64,000 nucleotides of DNA from SZUA-36 sp963749115. GTDB lineage: Bacteria; Pseudomonadota; Gammaproteobacteria; Xanthomonadales; SZUA-36. Location of the stretch: positions 124,001 to 188,000 of the forward strand of contig CAVVLP010000002.1 of NCBI GenBank assembly GCA_963749115.1, in the 5' to 3' direction. The first letter of the stretch is position 1, and the number at the start of each line of letters is the position of its first letter. The notes below the pieces were generated by a model. It did no database searches, was not told the DNA's origin, and worked only from the letters and a program-made list of their open reading frames with translations. Positions 8,619 through 16,496 of this stretch are shown one piece after another. The position numbers were made by a program, and so were the translations under genes.

Positions 8619-9173
8619 GTGAATTCTACCAATACACTTATGCTTGGTATCGGCAATACCCTTCTGAGCGACGAAGGTGTGGGGGTTCATGCGCTCAATT
8701 TACTGCAGTCATCTCACCCTGAATTACCCAATCTCACTTATATCGATGGCGGTACGCTCAGTTTTACGCTGGCCGCGTATATTGAAGATAGCGACAACCT
8801 GATAGTTTTTGATGCCGCTGAACTAAAGGCACCACCCGGAACGGTAAGAACCATGGCAGGTGGAGAAATGGATGCATTTCTGGGTGCAGCCAGACGCAGT
8901 CCACACGAGGTTGGCCTGCTTGATCTGTTTGATATTGCTCGTTTAACGGGGTGCTTGCCTGATAATCGCGCATTGATCGGTATTCAACCCATGAGTATCG
9001 AATGGGGTATGTTCCCGACTCCCCTGGTTGCAAAGGCCCTTCCGATTGCAGTTGAACAGGCGGTTAGCCTGCTGAGGCAATGGACCCTGGCCGAAGAGCA
9101 GATTGCCAACAGTGGTTTCGATGCTTTCGATAAGCTCGCCCATGCCCATTTGAAGGCCGGTGAGGTTGGCTAA
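8619..9173 (+). CDS. hupD: hydrogenase maturation endopeptidase (HyaD/HupD family)
   Basis: Nickel-dependent protease that removes the C-terminal extension of the hydrogenase large subunit after metal insertion; 184 residues from a GTG start. The family start LMLGIGNTLLSDEGVGVHAL (residues 7-26) includes the Glu metal ligand, DGGTLSF and VFDAAELKAPPGT follow with the second acidic ligand region, and SPHEVGLLDLF supplies the conserved His. The GTG is favoured because the in-frame upstream sequence is not family-like. The probable client is the HynL subunit encoded at 13180-14866, which ends with a DPCIACAVH motif. First gene of the hydrogenase operon, directly downstream of the FNR-type promoter. 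Confidence 0.92.
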   Translation: MNSTNTLMLGIGNTLLSDEGVGVHALNLLQSSHPELPNLTYIDGGTLSFTLAAYIEDSDNLIVFDAAELKAPPGTVRTMAGGEMDAFLGAARRSPHEVGLLDLFDIARLTGCLPDNRALIGIQPMSIEWGMFPTPLVAKALPIAVEQAVSLLRQWTLAEEQIANSGFDAFDKLAHAHLKAGEVG

Positions 9174-9178
9174 AGCAG

Positions 9179-9583
9179 ATGAGTACTTCGGCATTCAATA
9201 TTCAGACCAGCAACGAGCTTACCCGGAACGTGCGGCCGATACTGTTCGAGGTCCGGCATGCCCTGGATGCACTGCTGGACAAAGGCGAGACCAGCATCAT
9301 AGACCTTCGCAGTATTCCCCTGGCGCCGGGGGAAGAAGAAACAATACTCAAGACACTTGGACAAGGCGAGGTCCATGCACGTCTTAACGCGCTCGGCCCG
9401 AGTGAGATATATGAAACCCGATATGCAGGCGTCTGGTTAATAACGCATTACAACGAAGATGAAGCCATGGTCAGTCGATTCATCGAAATTACAAGGTTGC
9501 CGGACATCCTCAAATCACAGACTGAGGACATGTCGAAGGCGTTAACTGAACTTACACAAGCATTAGGGACACAAGACACATAA
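9179..9583 (+). CDS. hupH: HupH-like hydrogenase expression/formation protein
   Basis: A 134-residue protein matching the C-terminal HupH domain: TSIIDLRSIPLAPGEEE (around residues 39-55) and LNALGPSEIYETRYAGVWLI (about 69-88) are the recurring family blocks. HupH proteins are linked to processing or protection of the hydrogenase large subunit in uptake hydrogenase operons; the exact biochemical role is not settled. It starts 5 nt after the protease gene and sits 19 nt before the small-subunit gene, so it belongs to the same transcript. It is shorter than full-length HupH, with a single domain copy, which is common in such operons. Confidence 0.85.
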   Translation: MSTSAFNIQTSNELTRNVRPILFEVRHALDALLDKGETSIIDLRSIPLAPGEEETILKTLGQGEVHARLNALGPSEIYETRYAGVWLITHYNEDEAMVSRFIEITRLPDILKSQTEDMSKALTELTQALGTQDT

Positions 9584-9602
9584 ATACTCGCGGAGACGAC
9601 AC

Positions 9603-10718
9603 ATGAAGAAGGATTTATCGATGAAAGATGGAACCTCAAAAAAAGGGACCCTGGGCGAAGTTTTACACAGCCAGGGAGTTTCCCGTCGCAGTTTTATGAA
9701 GTTTTGTGCAACAACGGCATCGATGATGGCCTTGCCGCCAGCGATGATACCCATGATTGCAAAGGCACTGGAGAACGCCAGGCGACCTTCGGTGATCTGG
9801 TTGTCGTTCCAGGAGTGCACGGGTTGTACGGAATCGCTGACGCGTGCGCACACTCCAAGCCTTGAGAGTCTGATCTTTGAGTCAATCTCACTGGATTACC
9901 ATCACACCTTGCAGGCTGCCTCAGGTGAAGCTGCTGAAGCCGCCCGCGAGGCCGCGATGGAGGAAAATTTCGGAAATTACCTGTTGGTCGTAGACGGCTC
10001 AATTCCATTGGATAACCCGGGTTATTCAACCATCGCCGGTATCAGTAACCTTGAAATGTTGACCGAGAGCGCGAAGGGAGCCGCCGCGATCATTGCAGTC
10101 GGTACCTGCGCCACATACGGAGGCATCCCGCACGCCAATCCAAACCCGACCGGTGCGGTATCGGTTAAAGATATCATCAAGGACAAACCCATCATTAACG
10201 TTCCGGGTTGTCCACCGATCCCCGTTGTCATCACCGGTGTTCTGGCCCATTACCTGACATTTGGTTCCATACCGGAGCTGGATCATATTGGCAGGCCCAA
10301 GGTATTTTATGGCCAGAGTATTCATGACCGATGCTACCGGCGGCCTTTTTATGACAAGGGTCATTTTGCCGAGACCTTTGATGATGAAGGTGCGAAGAAG
10401 GGCTGGTGTCTGTTCAAGCTTGGCTGCCGGGGTCCGACAACCTACAACGCCTGTGCAACCACCAAGTGGAATAACGGAACCAGCTTTCCGATCGAGTCCG
10501 GTCATCCCTGCCTTGGATGTTCAGAGCCTGACTTCTGGGATGGTGGCGGTTTCTACAAAGCACTGTCTATGCCCACGGAAGACATTTCAAAAACCGCCGT
10601 ATATGCCGCCGCGGGTGCAGCAGCAGCGGGTGCTGCGATAGGTGCTTTGAACCGGGGCAAGAAAAATACCAGCAACAAGATTCACATCAAGACCACTATC
10701 GAAGACCTGAGAAAGTAA
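9603..10718 (+). CDS. hynS: [NiFe] hydrogenase small subunit HynS
   Basis: Electron-transfer subunit with three Fe-S clusters. A twin-arginine signal (SRRSFMKFCATTA, residues 23-35) marks export across the membrane together with the large subunit. The proximal cluster start is ECTGCTESLTR, the ordinary two-Cys form; oxygen-tolerant enzymes have an extra cysteine here (CTCCSE), so this enzyme is predicted to be oxygen-sensitive. Further ligands lie in VGTCATYGG, VPGCPP, HDRCYRR, GWCLFKLGCRGP and HPCLGCSEPDFWD. A hydrophobic alanine-rich C-terminal helix (about residues 325-345) should anchor it to the membrane. GGAG lies 8 nt before the ATG at 9603. With isp1/isp2 following, it resembles group 1e enzymes of sulfur-oxidising Gammaproteobacteria. 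Confidence 0.95.
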   Translation: MKKDLSMKDGTSKKGTLGEVLHSQGVSRRSFMKFCATTASMMALPPAMIPMIAKALENARRPSVIWLSFQECTGCTESLTRAHTPSLESLIFESISLDYHHTLQAASGEAAEAAREAAMEENFGNYLLVVDGSIPLDNPGYSTIAGISNLEMLTESAKGAAAIIAVGTCATYGGIPHANPNPTGAVSVKDIIKDKPIINVPGCPPIPVVITGVLAHYLTFGSIPELDHIGRPKVFYGQSIHDRCYRRPFYDKGHFAETFDDEGAKKGWCLFKLGCRGPTTYNACATTKWNNGTSFPIESGHPCLGCSEPDFWDGGGFYKALSMPTEDISKTAVYAAAGAAAAGAAIGALNRGKKNTSNKIHIKTTIEDLRK

Positions 10719-10765
10719 ATACCGGTAGTGATGCTTTTTGAGACAGGAAACATGAGGAACAGACT

Positions 10766-11425
10766 ATGACCGAAATCGAGCTTTTGAGTTGGGCACGTGG
10801 CCCCGGCTTGCAGATTGCAACCATCATCTTTGTCGCCGGTGTCGTAATTCGGGTCTTCGAAATACTGATGTTGGGCAGAAAGGCCAACCTTGCTGAAGCC
10901 AAGGGCACGGAGATGTCCAGTGGTCTGAGAACGATGATCACCCGGACAGTGCCGGACCGGACTACCTTCAAACGTTCCAGCGTAACCATCGTATTAGGGT
11001 ATATCTTTCATATTGGCCTGTTTGTAGTCTGTTTTTTTTCCGCCCCACATATCCTGTTTCTCAAAGATATCATCGGCTTTGGCTGGCCTGCGTTGCCAAC
11101 GCCGATGATCGATGCCTTCGCCGTGGTCACAATCATCGCCTTACTGGCTACGCTGGTTAACAGGTTGACCAACAAGGTCATGCGTTACCTGACCAACTTC
11201 GAAGATCTGTTGACCTGGTTTTTGACCTTTCTACCAGTGGTTACCGGTTACATTGCTTTTCACCGAATTGGCCTGACAGCGCCGAGCTTGCTGGCGATGC
11301 ACATATTGAGTGTTGAGTTGCTGCTGATCGTCTTTCCGTTTACCAAGTTGATGCACGCATTCACCTTGTTCATCGCACGCTGGTATAACGGCGCGATTTC
11401 CGGTTACAGGGGGGTTGCATCATGA
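10766..11425 (+). CDS. isp1: Isp1-like membrane cytochrome b subunit (NarI-related)
   Basis: 219-residue integral membrane protein with about five hydrophobic segments (first near residues 10-28, others after residue 75). Composition and position match Isp1 of Thiocapsa-type hydrogenases, a relative of the nitrate reductase gamma subunit that carries haem b. Histidines suited for haem ligation occur in the helices (YIFHIGLF near residue 80, HILSVELL and KLMHAF near the C-terminus). It should take electrons from the small subunit to the quinone pool or to Isp2. AGGAACAG precedes the ATG, and the gene overlaps isp2 by ATGA, indicating translational coupling. Confidence 0.85.
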   Translation: MTEIELLSWARGPGLQIATIIFVAGVVIRVFEILMLGRKANLAEAKGTEMSSGLRTMITRTVPDRTTFKRSSVTIVLGYIFHIGLFVVCFFSAPHILFLKDIIGFGWPALPTPMIDAFAVVTIIALLATLVNRLTNKVMRYLTNFEDLLTWFLTFLPVVTGYIAFHRIGLTAPSLLAMHILSVELLLIVFPFTKLMHAFTLFIARWYNGAISGYRGVAS

Positions 11426-12681
11426 GCGCATCCATCGAAAAAGGTATCAATGCCCTTAAACGCCAGGTTGATTCTACCGTTGCAGCGTTTTTCAGTAGTT
11501 GCGTCCATTGCGGATTATGCGCGGAAGCCTGTCTGTTCTATACCGAAACAGGTGACCCGAAACGCACTCCAATCAACAAGACCGAGCCATTGCGGCGCAT
11601 CTGGAAATCCGAGTACACATTGATGGGCCGGGTTGGAAAAATGCTGGGTCTGACCAAGAAGGTCGATGACAAACTGTTGGAAGAGTGGCAGGAGCTGGTC
11701 TATGACAGTTGTACGCTGTGTGGACGTTGTTCGATGGTCTGTCCGGTTGGTAATGATATCGCATTGATGATTCGCAAGACACGCGAAGGTATGGCGGCGG
11801 CAGGGCAGGCACCCGAGGGATTAATTGGTGCAACCAACCGTGCAGTCACGATTGGTAGCCCGATGGGTGTGAAATGGCCTGCACTGCGTGCCCAGATCAA
11901 ACATGTTGAAGAAGATACCGGTTTGAAAGTGCCGGTTGATGTAGAGGATGTCGAATACATGTTGCTTCTGTCATCGATGGAAATCATGAATTTCCCCGAG
12001 TTTATCGAGGCCGTCGCAAAAATATTTGATAAAGCTGGAGTCACCTGGACAATATCATCGGAGGCTTTTGAGGCAACCAATAGCGGGATCCAGATTGGTG
12101 TTTCAGATATAGCAGCTGAACTGGTGCAACGGATTGTGGATGTTGCGGACAAACTCAGGGTCAAAACTGTCATCAGTCCGGAATGCGGTCACGCTTACAT
12201 GGCGATACGTTGGGATGGCCCTAACCTCGTTGGCAAACCATTTAACTTCAAAGTGCGGCACATACTCGAGGTCATGGACGACCTGCGAAAAGAAGATCGT
12301 CTGAAGATTGGCAGCAAGGAAACACAGAAACTCACCTATCACGACCCTTGCCAGATATCCCGTCGCGGTGGTGTCATTGATGAACCCCGCAGGCTGATCG
12401 ACATGATCGCGGATGATTTTGTCGAAATGCCTGATGGCGGAAAGATGAACTGGTGTTGTGGGGCAGGTGGTGGCGTGAGTGCAAATGAGCGTGCTGACGA
12501 AATACGTTTGAAGGTATTCGAGCGCAAAAAGGCCCAGCTTGATGAGGTCAAGCCGGATGCCATCATCAGTGCATGTTCAAATTGCCGGATTCACCTCGAA
12601 GACGGACTAGAGGAATACAACATGGATATTCCCCTGTTAAGTCTGACCGAGACCATCGCAGAACATCTGGCGGAAGATTGA
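11422..12681 (+). CDS. isp2: Isp2-like HdrD-type iron-sulfur protein
   Basis: 419-residue soluble iron-sulfur protein related to the HdrD subunit of heterodisulfide reductases. Two ferredoxin-type [4Fe-4S] motifs are clear: C27-x2-C-x2-C-x3-C37 (CVHCGLCAEAC) and C97-x2-C-x2-C-x3-C107 (CTLCGRCSMVC). The C-terminal half has two CCG-type regions (ECGHAYMA with HDPCQISRRGG, and NWCCGAGGG with SACSNCRIH). It lies between the haem b subunit and the hydrogenase large subunit, the defining arrangement of group 1e-like hydrogenases. A link to sulfur metabolism is known for some relatives, but no sulfur genes lie in this window, so its electron partner is open. Confidence 0.9.
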   Translation: MSASIEKGINALKRQVDSTVAAFFSSCVHCGLCAEACLFYTETGDPKRTPINKTEPLRRIWKSEYTLMGRVGKMLGLTKKVDDKLLEEWQELVYDSCTLCGRCSMVCPVGNDIALMIRKTREGMAAAGQAPEGLIGATNRAVTIGSPMGVKWPALRAQIKHVEEDTGLKVPVDVEDVEYMLLLSSMEIMNFPEFIEAVAKIFDKAGVTWTISSEAFEATNSGIQIGVSDIAAELVQRIVDVADKLRVKTVISPECGHAYMAIRWDGPNLVGKPFNFKVRHILEVMDDLRKEDRLKIGSKETQKLTYHDPCQISRRGGVIDEPRRLIDMIADDFVEMPDGGKMNWCCGAGGGVSANERADEIRLKVFERKKAQLDEVKPDAIISACSNCRIHLEDGLEEYNMDIPLLSLTETIAEHLAED

Positions 12682-12701
12682 TTGCGCAGGAGCAAGATGA
12701 A

Positions 12702-13163
12702 ATGAGTGACATAAAAAATGAAGCGGATTTCAAACGCGAGCTTGAGGCCCTGGATGACTTGCAACAGAGGCAGGTTGCAGCATTATTCGTCAAGCATGTT
12801 CTTCCTCTGAGTGCGGACAAACGTCTTGAGCGTGTGCTTAAAACAGCAACAGACGAGGATGCCACTGAGGAGGAACTGGCAGCTGCACTGAAGTTGGCCC
12901 ATGCCGTAACCTTTGACAGTCATGCGCGCTGCGGGGCAGAGGGACACTGGTCTGATCAGGCGGGTTACTTTGTTGCCCGTGCGGCCGTTGCCGCCGTCAC
13001 ACCGCCGTCACATTCAAGGGCAGGGGGACCTGCCTGGCAGGCGGCTATGAGTGCGAGAATGGCCTATACCAGTATGCTTATTGATGACGTTACCGAGCAG
13101 CATTCGGCGCATACGGAATGTGAATGGCAGCATCAGTGCCTGTCTGAGTATTTAAACGCATAA
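12702..13163 (+). CDS. unknown 153-residue protein inside the hydrogenase operon
   Basis: I do not recognise the family. The protein is mostly helical and alanine-rich, without signal peptide or membrane segment. The second half is rich in possible metal or redox ligands: HARCGAEGHW near residues 71-80 and HSAHTECEWQHQC near 134-146, giving three cysteines and several histidines. The general look (Leu/Ala helices, central aromatic stretch) faintly recalls the Imm5-type putative immunity fold, but I cannot support that. It starts 20 nt after isp2 with GGAGCAAG upstream of the ATG and ends 16 nt before hynL, so it is made together with the hydrogenase. A role in assembly, metal handling or electron transfer is plausible inference only. 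Confidence 0.75.
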   Translation: MSDIKNEADFKRELEALDDLQQRQVAALFVKHVLPLSADKRLERVLKTATDEDATEEELAAALKLAHAVTFDSHARCGAEGHWSDQAGYFVARAAVAAVTPPSHSRAGGPAWQAAMSARMAYTSMLIDDVTEQHSAHTECEWQHQCLSEYLNA

Positions 13164-13179
13164 GTAGAGAGAAAATAAC

Positions 13180-14866
13180 ATGAGCGAGCGAATCGTAGTT
13201 GATCCGATCACCCGAATCGAAGGCCATTTGCGTATCGAGGCACAAATGGAAGGCGATAGAATCGTCAGTGCATACTCATCCGGAACCATGGTGCGTGGCA
13301 TCGAAGTGATTCTGAAGGATCGTGACCCCCGCGACGCATGGGCGTTTGCACAACGCATTTGTGGTGTTTGTACACTGGTCCATGGTATTGCTTCAATTCG
13401 CTCGGTAGAAAATGCACTCAGTTACCCGGTACCAAGGAATGCAGATCTGATACGCAATCTGATGGCGGGTGCACAATACATTCATGATCACGTCATGCAC
13501 TTCTATCATTTGCATGCGCTGGACTGGGTGGACGTTGTTTCGGCCCTGGGTGCCGATCCGAAAGCGACCTCGGAACTGGCGCAATCTCTGAGTAGTTATC
13601 CGAAATCATCCCCCGGTTATTTTTCTGACATGCAGAAAAAGCTGAAAGGGTTTGTAGAAGCCGGTCAATTGGGAATTTTTGCCAAGGCCTATTGGGGTCA
13701 TCCAGCGTACAAACTTCCCCCTGAAGCCAACCTGATGGCAGTGTCACACTATCTTGAAGCGCTTTCGTGGCAACGTGATGTCGCGCGCTTGCATACCATA
13801 TTTGGTGGCAAGAACCCGCACCCGAACTTCGTTGTTGGCGGTGTGCCTTGTGCGATAGACCTGAATTCGGATTCCGCGATCAATGCGAAAAAACTTTCAC
13901 AGGTGCAGGACATCATCAACCAGATGAAAGTCTTTGTGGAGCAGGTCTACGTTCCGGACACACTGGCTATTGCGAGTTTCTATAAAGATTGGGGTAGCCG
14001 TGGTGAAGGTCTGGGGAATTTCCTGACCTATGGTGATTTTCCGTCAAATGGTATGGATGATCCAGCAGGGTTCATGATACCTGCCGGAGCCATCCTGAAT
14101 CGTGACCTCAGCACCATTCATGATGTTGATATGAACGCGGCGGATGAAATCCAGGAGTACATCTCACATTCGTGGTATGACTATAAAGATGGCAAGGATG
14201 CCGGTTTACATCCCTACGATGGAGAAACAAACCTGAATTACACCGGTCCGGAACCACCTTACGAACATCTTGACGTGGAGCAGTCGTATTCGTGGATGAA
14301 ATCACCACGCTGGAAAGGACATGCGATGGAAGTCGGGCCACTGGCACGGGTACTGATGCTCTACGCAAGCGGACATGAGCAGACCAGGGAACTGGTGAAT
14401 ATGACCTTGAGCACACTGGATATTCCCGTGGAGGCCTTATTCTCAACACTGGGACGCACGGCGGCACGCACACTGGAGACCAAGATCTTTGCAGATGCCA
14501 TGCAGGGCTGGTTCGATGACCTGATCGTCAACGTCAAGGCAGGTGACACCAGGACGTTCAATGAAGTCGCTTTGGGAGCCGTCCTCATGGCCCAAACAGG
14601 CCCAGGGCGTCGGTTTTATGGAAGCACCCCGCGGAGGTCTTGCTCACTGGATCGTAATTGAAGATAAGACCATCAAAAACTACCAGGCAGTTGTACCCAG
14701 TACCTGGAATGCAGGTCCGCGCGATGCCAATGGCCAGGCGGGTGCGTATGAGGCTGCGCTGGAAGACAATCACCAATTGTATGACGTAAATCAACCGATA
14801 GAAATTCTGCGAACCATCCATAGTTTTGATCCCTGTATCGCTTGTGCGGTACACTTGATCAGATGA
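13180..14866 (+). CDS. hynL: [NiFe] hydrogenase large subunit HynL (one frame break)
   Basis: Catalytic subunit that binds the NiFe(CN)2CO centre and oxidises H2. The L1 motif RICGVCTLVHG gives ligands C61 and C64 with H68; the L2 motif DPCIACAVHLIR closes the protein and holds the second cysteine pair. The residues after His form the short peptide removed by the maturation protease. DPITRIEGHLR at the start and EAPRGG before the C-terminal third are typical. The frame breaks at 14591-14600; dropping one A from the CCCAAACAGG run gives QAQGVGFMEAPRGG. Length is one over a multiple of three. AGAGAG before the ATG serves as ribosome binding site. Exported with HynS through the Tat signal of the latter. 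Confidence 0.92.
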
Positions 14867-14934
14867 GGAAGGGGAAGAGATTATCAAGGTCAAAGTTCGT
14901 TAGTCAGGAACTAAATTCAACGGGTAGATAAAAC

Positions 14935-15123
14935 ATGCGAGCAAGAATGTTTCTCACAATTATGAGTGTACTGTCACTCCTGTTTTCGACTTCGGCACTG
15001 GCACATATCACTGAACCCGGCGGGGTTCTGCCACACATTTTTACAGGTGAACATCTGTTGATTCTGGTTGTTGTGGGCGTATGTGTTGCAGGTGTCAGCA
15101 AATTCTACCGTCGCTTCCGGTAA
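14935..15123 (+). CDS. small membrane protein at the end of the hydrogenase operon
   Basis: 62 residues: a signal-like N-terminus (VLSLLFSTSALA, cleavage likely before HITEPGG) and one strongly hydrophobic helix (EHLLILVVVGVCVAGV) followed by a basic end. The HxxEPGG...HxFTGEHLL pattern loosely recalls the start of HupE/UreJ-type nickel permeases (AHPGH...HPFTGLDHLL), but it is far too short to be one. It follows hynL by 68 nt and is probably in the same transcript. Function unknown; a fragment or mini-homologue of HupE is possible. Confidence 0.6.
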   Translation: MRARMFLTIMSVLSLLFSTSALAHITEPGGVLPHIFTGEHLLILVVVGVCVAGVSKFYRRFR

Positions 15124-15185
15124 TTAAAGTCTATCTGCGGATGCGGGAGGGTTTGAGATAAAACAGGTTCCGGAACCGTATTGAA

Positions 15186-15395
15186 TCACGGGACCGGGTC
15201 ATGTCCGCCTTCACAGAAAGGCTGGCAGCGAATTATTCTCTTAAAACCCAACCAGCTACCCTTGGCTGCGCCATACTTTTGAATCGCTTCTTGCGTATAT
15301 TGGGAGCAACTCGGCGTAAAGCGGCAATGTTGACCCAAAAACGGACTCAAAACGAGTTGGTAAGCGCGGATGATGGCGAGAATTATCTTTTGCAT
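15186..15395 (-). CDS. yidD: membrane protein insertion efficiency factor YidD
   Basis: YidD is a small peripheral protein that assists YidC-dependent membrane insertion. The 69-residue product starting at 15395 (MQKIILAIIRAYQLVLSPFL) shows the amphipathic N-terminal helix and the invariant CRFTPSCSQYTQEAI and three-cysteine pattern, ending with RCQPFCEGGHDPVP. A longer reading from 15470 adds 25 residues with no family match, so the internal ATG is preferred. Usually yidD lies between rnpA and yidC near the origin; here it stands alone beside dksA, divergently oriented. Confidence 0.92.
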   Translation of the reverse strand: MQKIILAIIRAYQLVLSPFLGQHCRFTPSCSQYTQEAIQKYGAAKGSWLGFKRIIRCQPFCEGGHDPVP

Positions 15396-15515
15396 TCTTA
15401 ATGATTTCTGGGCAAATTCCGGTTGTGGATAAAAAAAACTTGCTGTCTCTTCCCAGTTGGGATATAACACTGCACCTTGATCGCGTCTACCAATGATCCG
15501 ATTTTTATAAAAATA

Positions 15516-15521
15516 TATAAT
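15516..15521 (+). promoter_or_regulatory. candidate -10 element upstream of dksA
   Basis: TATAAT, a perfect -10 hexamer, lies 60 nt upstream of the dksA start in an AT-rich stretch between yidD and dksA. No good -35 is found at 16-18 nt, so the promoter call is weak. Confidence 0.3.
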
Positions 15522-15575
15522 AATCAGGAGATTACATTATATATGCTCAGATTTTCAAGGAGTTATGAGACCTAT

Positions 15576-16004
15576 ATGACTGCTAAAACGGTAAAATTGC
15601 CCAAAGGGTATAAGCCTTCCCCAAAAGAAGAGTACATGAATCCCAAGCAAATTGAGTACTTCAGGCAAAAATTGATGACCTGGAGAGACGATTTGGTTGA
15701 AGAGTCTCGTGAAACCATCAGTAATCTGCAGTCTGAGGTCAGGGATGTAGGAGACGAAGCAGAGCGGGCTACCCGGGAAACTGAAAACAGTCTTGAACTA
15801 CGCACCCGTGACCGGTACCGCAAGTTGATCAACAAGATCACCAAGACACTGGCGCGTATCGATGATGGTGAGTATGGATATTGCGAGGAAACCGGCGAGG
15901 AGATCGGTCTCCAACGTCTGGAAGCACGTCCGATAGCGACCTTGTGCCTGGATGCACAGGAGCGGTGGGAAATACGTCAGAAGCAAATGGGTGACTCCGC
16001 CTAG
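15576..16004 (+). CDS. dksA: DksA-family RNA polymerase regulator, zinc-site variant
   Basis: DksA enters the RNA polymerase secondary channel and works with ppGpp. I choose the ATG at 15576 (AAGGAG 13 nt upstream), giving 142 residues; an upstream ATG at 15543 would add 11. The body EEYMNPKQIEYF and the coiled coil with RTRDRYRKLINKITK are characteristic. Two variations matter. The zinc finger, four cysteines in E. coli, keeps only C103 and C124; the other two positions are T106 and A127 (CEET and CLDA), as in zinc-independent DksA2-like proteins. The coiled-coil tip motif DxxDxA reads D60-E-A-E63-R-A65, so the second acidic residue is Glu. It appears to be the only dksA in the window; whether the genome also has a canonical copy is unknown. 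Confidence 0.88.
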   Translation: MTAKTVKLPKGYKPSPKEEYMNPKQIEYFRQKLMTWRDDLVEESRETISNLQSEVRDVGDEAERATRETENSLELRTRDRYRKLINKITKTLARIDDGEYGYCEETGEEIGLQRLEARPIATLCLDAQERWEIRQKQMGDSA

Positions 16005-16046
16005 CAAGAGTCCCGTATATTTTTCCAGAATAGTCTTAAAACTCAC

Positions 16047-16466
16047 TTATCTCCCGCATAATTCACTTGCGGCTTTGTTGATGGCCTGCAGCATAGCGTG
16101 CAGGCCATTGGCACGTGTAGCTGACAGATGTTGCTGCAGACCGATGGCGGTAATGAATTCCGGTCGGGTATTGAGGATCTGTGCAGCAGAGGCACCGGAA
16201 TAAACCCGTATTAAAAGGGCGATAAGACCGGAAACAATGGCCGCATCACTATTGGCACGTATTTTAACTTCATCCGCATTCCCTTCGATTATCAACCAGA
16301 CTCTTGACTGACAGCCATGTAATAGGATGTCATCTGTTTTTTCCGAATCATCCAAGGGCTTGAGAGTTTTACCCAGGTCAATCAGGTACTGGTAGCGATC
16401 CAGCCAGTTATCAAACAGGCTGAAATCACTGATGATCTCATCTTGAGCCTTTTGCGGGTCATGCAT
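16047..16466 (-). CDS. sufE: cysteine desulfuration protein SufE
   Basis: SufE accepts sulfane sulfur from SufS and passes it to the Fe-S scaffold; a CsdE role is also possible. 139 residues, normal size. The reactive cysteine is C52 in LLHGCQSRVWL, the family signature. GLIALLIRVYSG and LSATRANGLHAM match the rest of the fold. It lies 30 nt downstream of cysS on the same strand, with no suf operon near, so it may serve as a free-standing sulfur acceptor. It would also support hydrogenase and Isp2 cluster assembly, but that is general. Confidence 0.92.
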   Translation of the reverse strand: MHDPQKAQDEIISDFSLFDNWLDRYQYLIDLGKTLKPLDDSEKTDDILLHGCQSRVWLIIEGNADEVKIRANSDAAIVSGLIALLIRVYSGASAAQILNTRPEFITAIGLQQHLSATRANGLHAMLQAINKAASELCGR

Positions 16467-16496
16467 TGCTGTGTTCCTAATAATATCGGACAGGTT

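Noticed and set aside
15166..15177. GGTTCCGGAACC palindrome downstream of the hydrogenase operon as a terminator
   Set aside because: It has no loop or T tract and is a simple 12-base palindrome.
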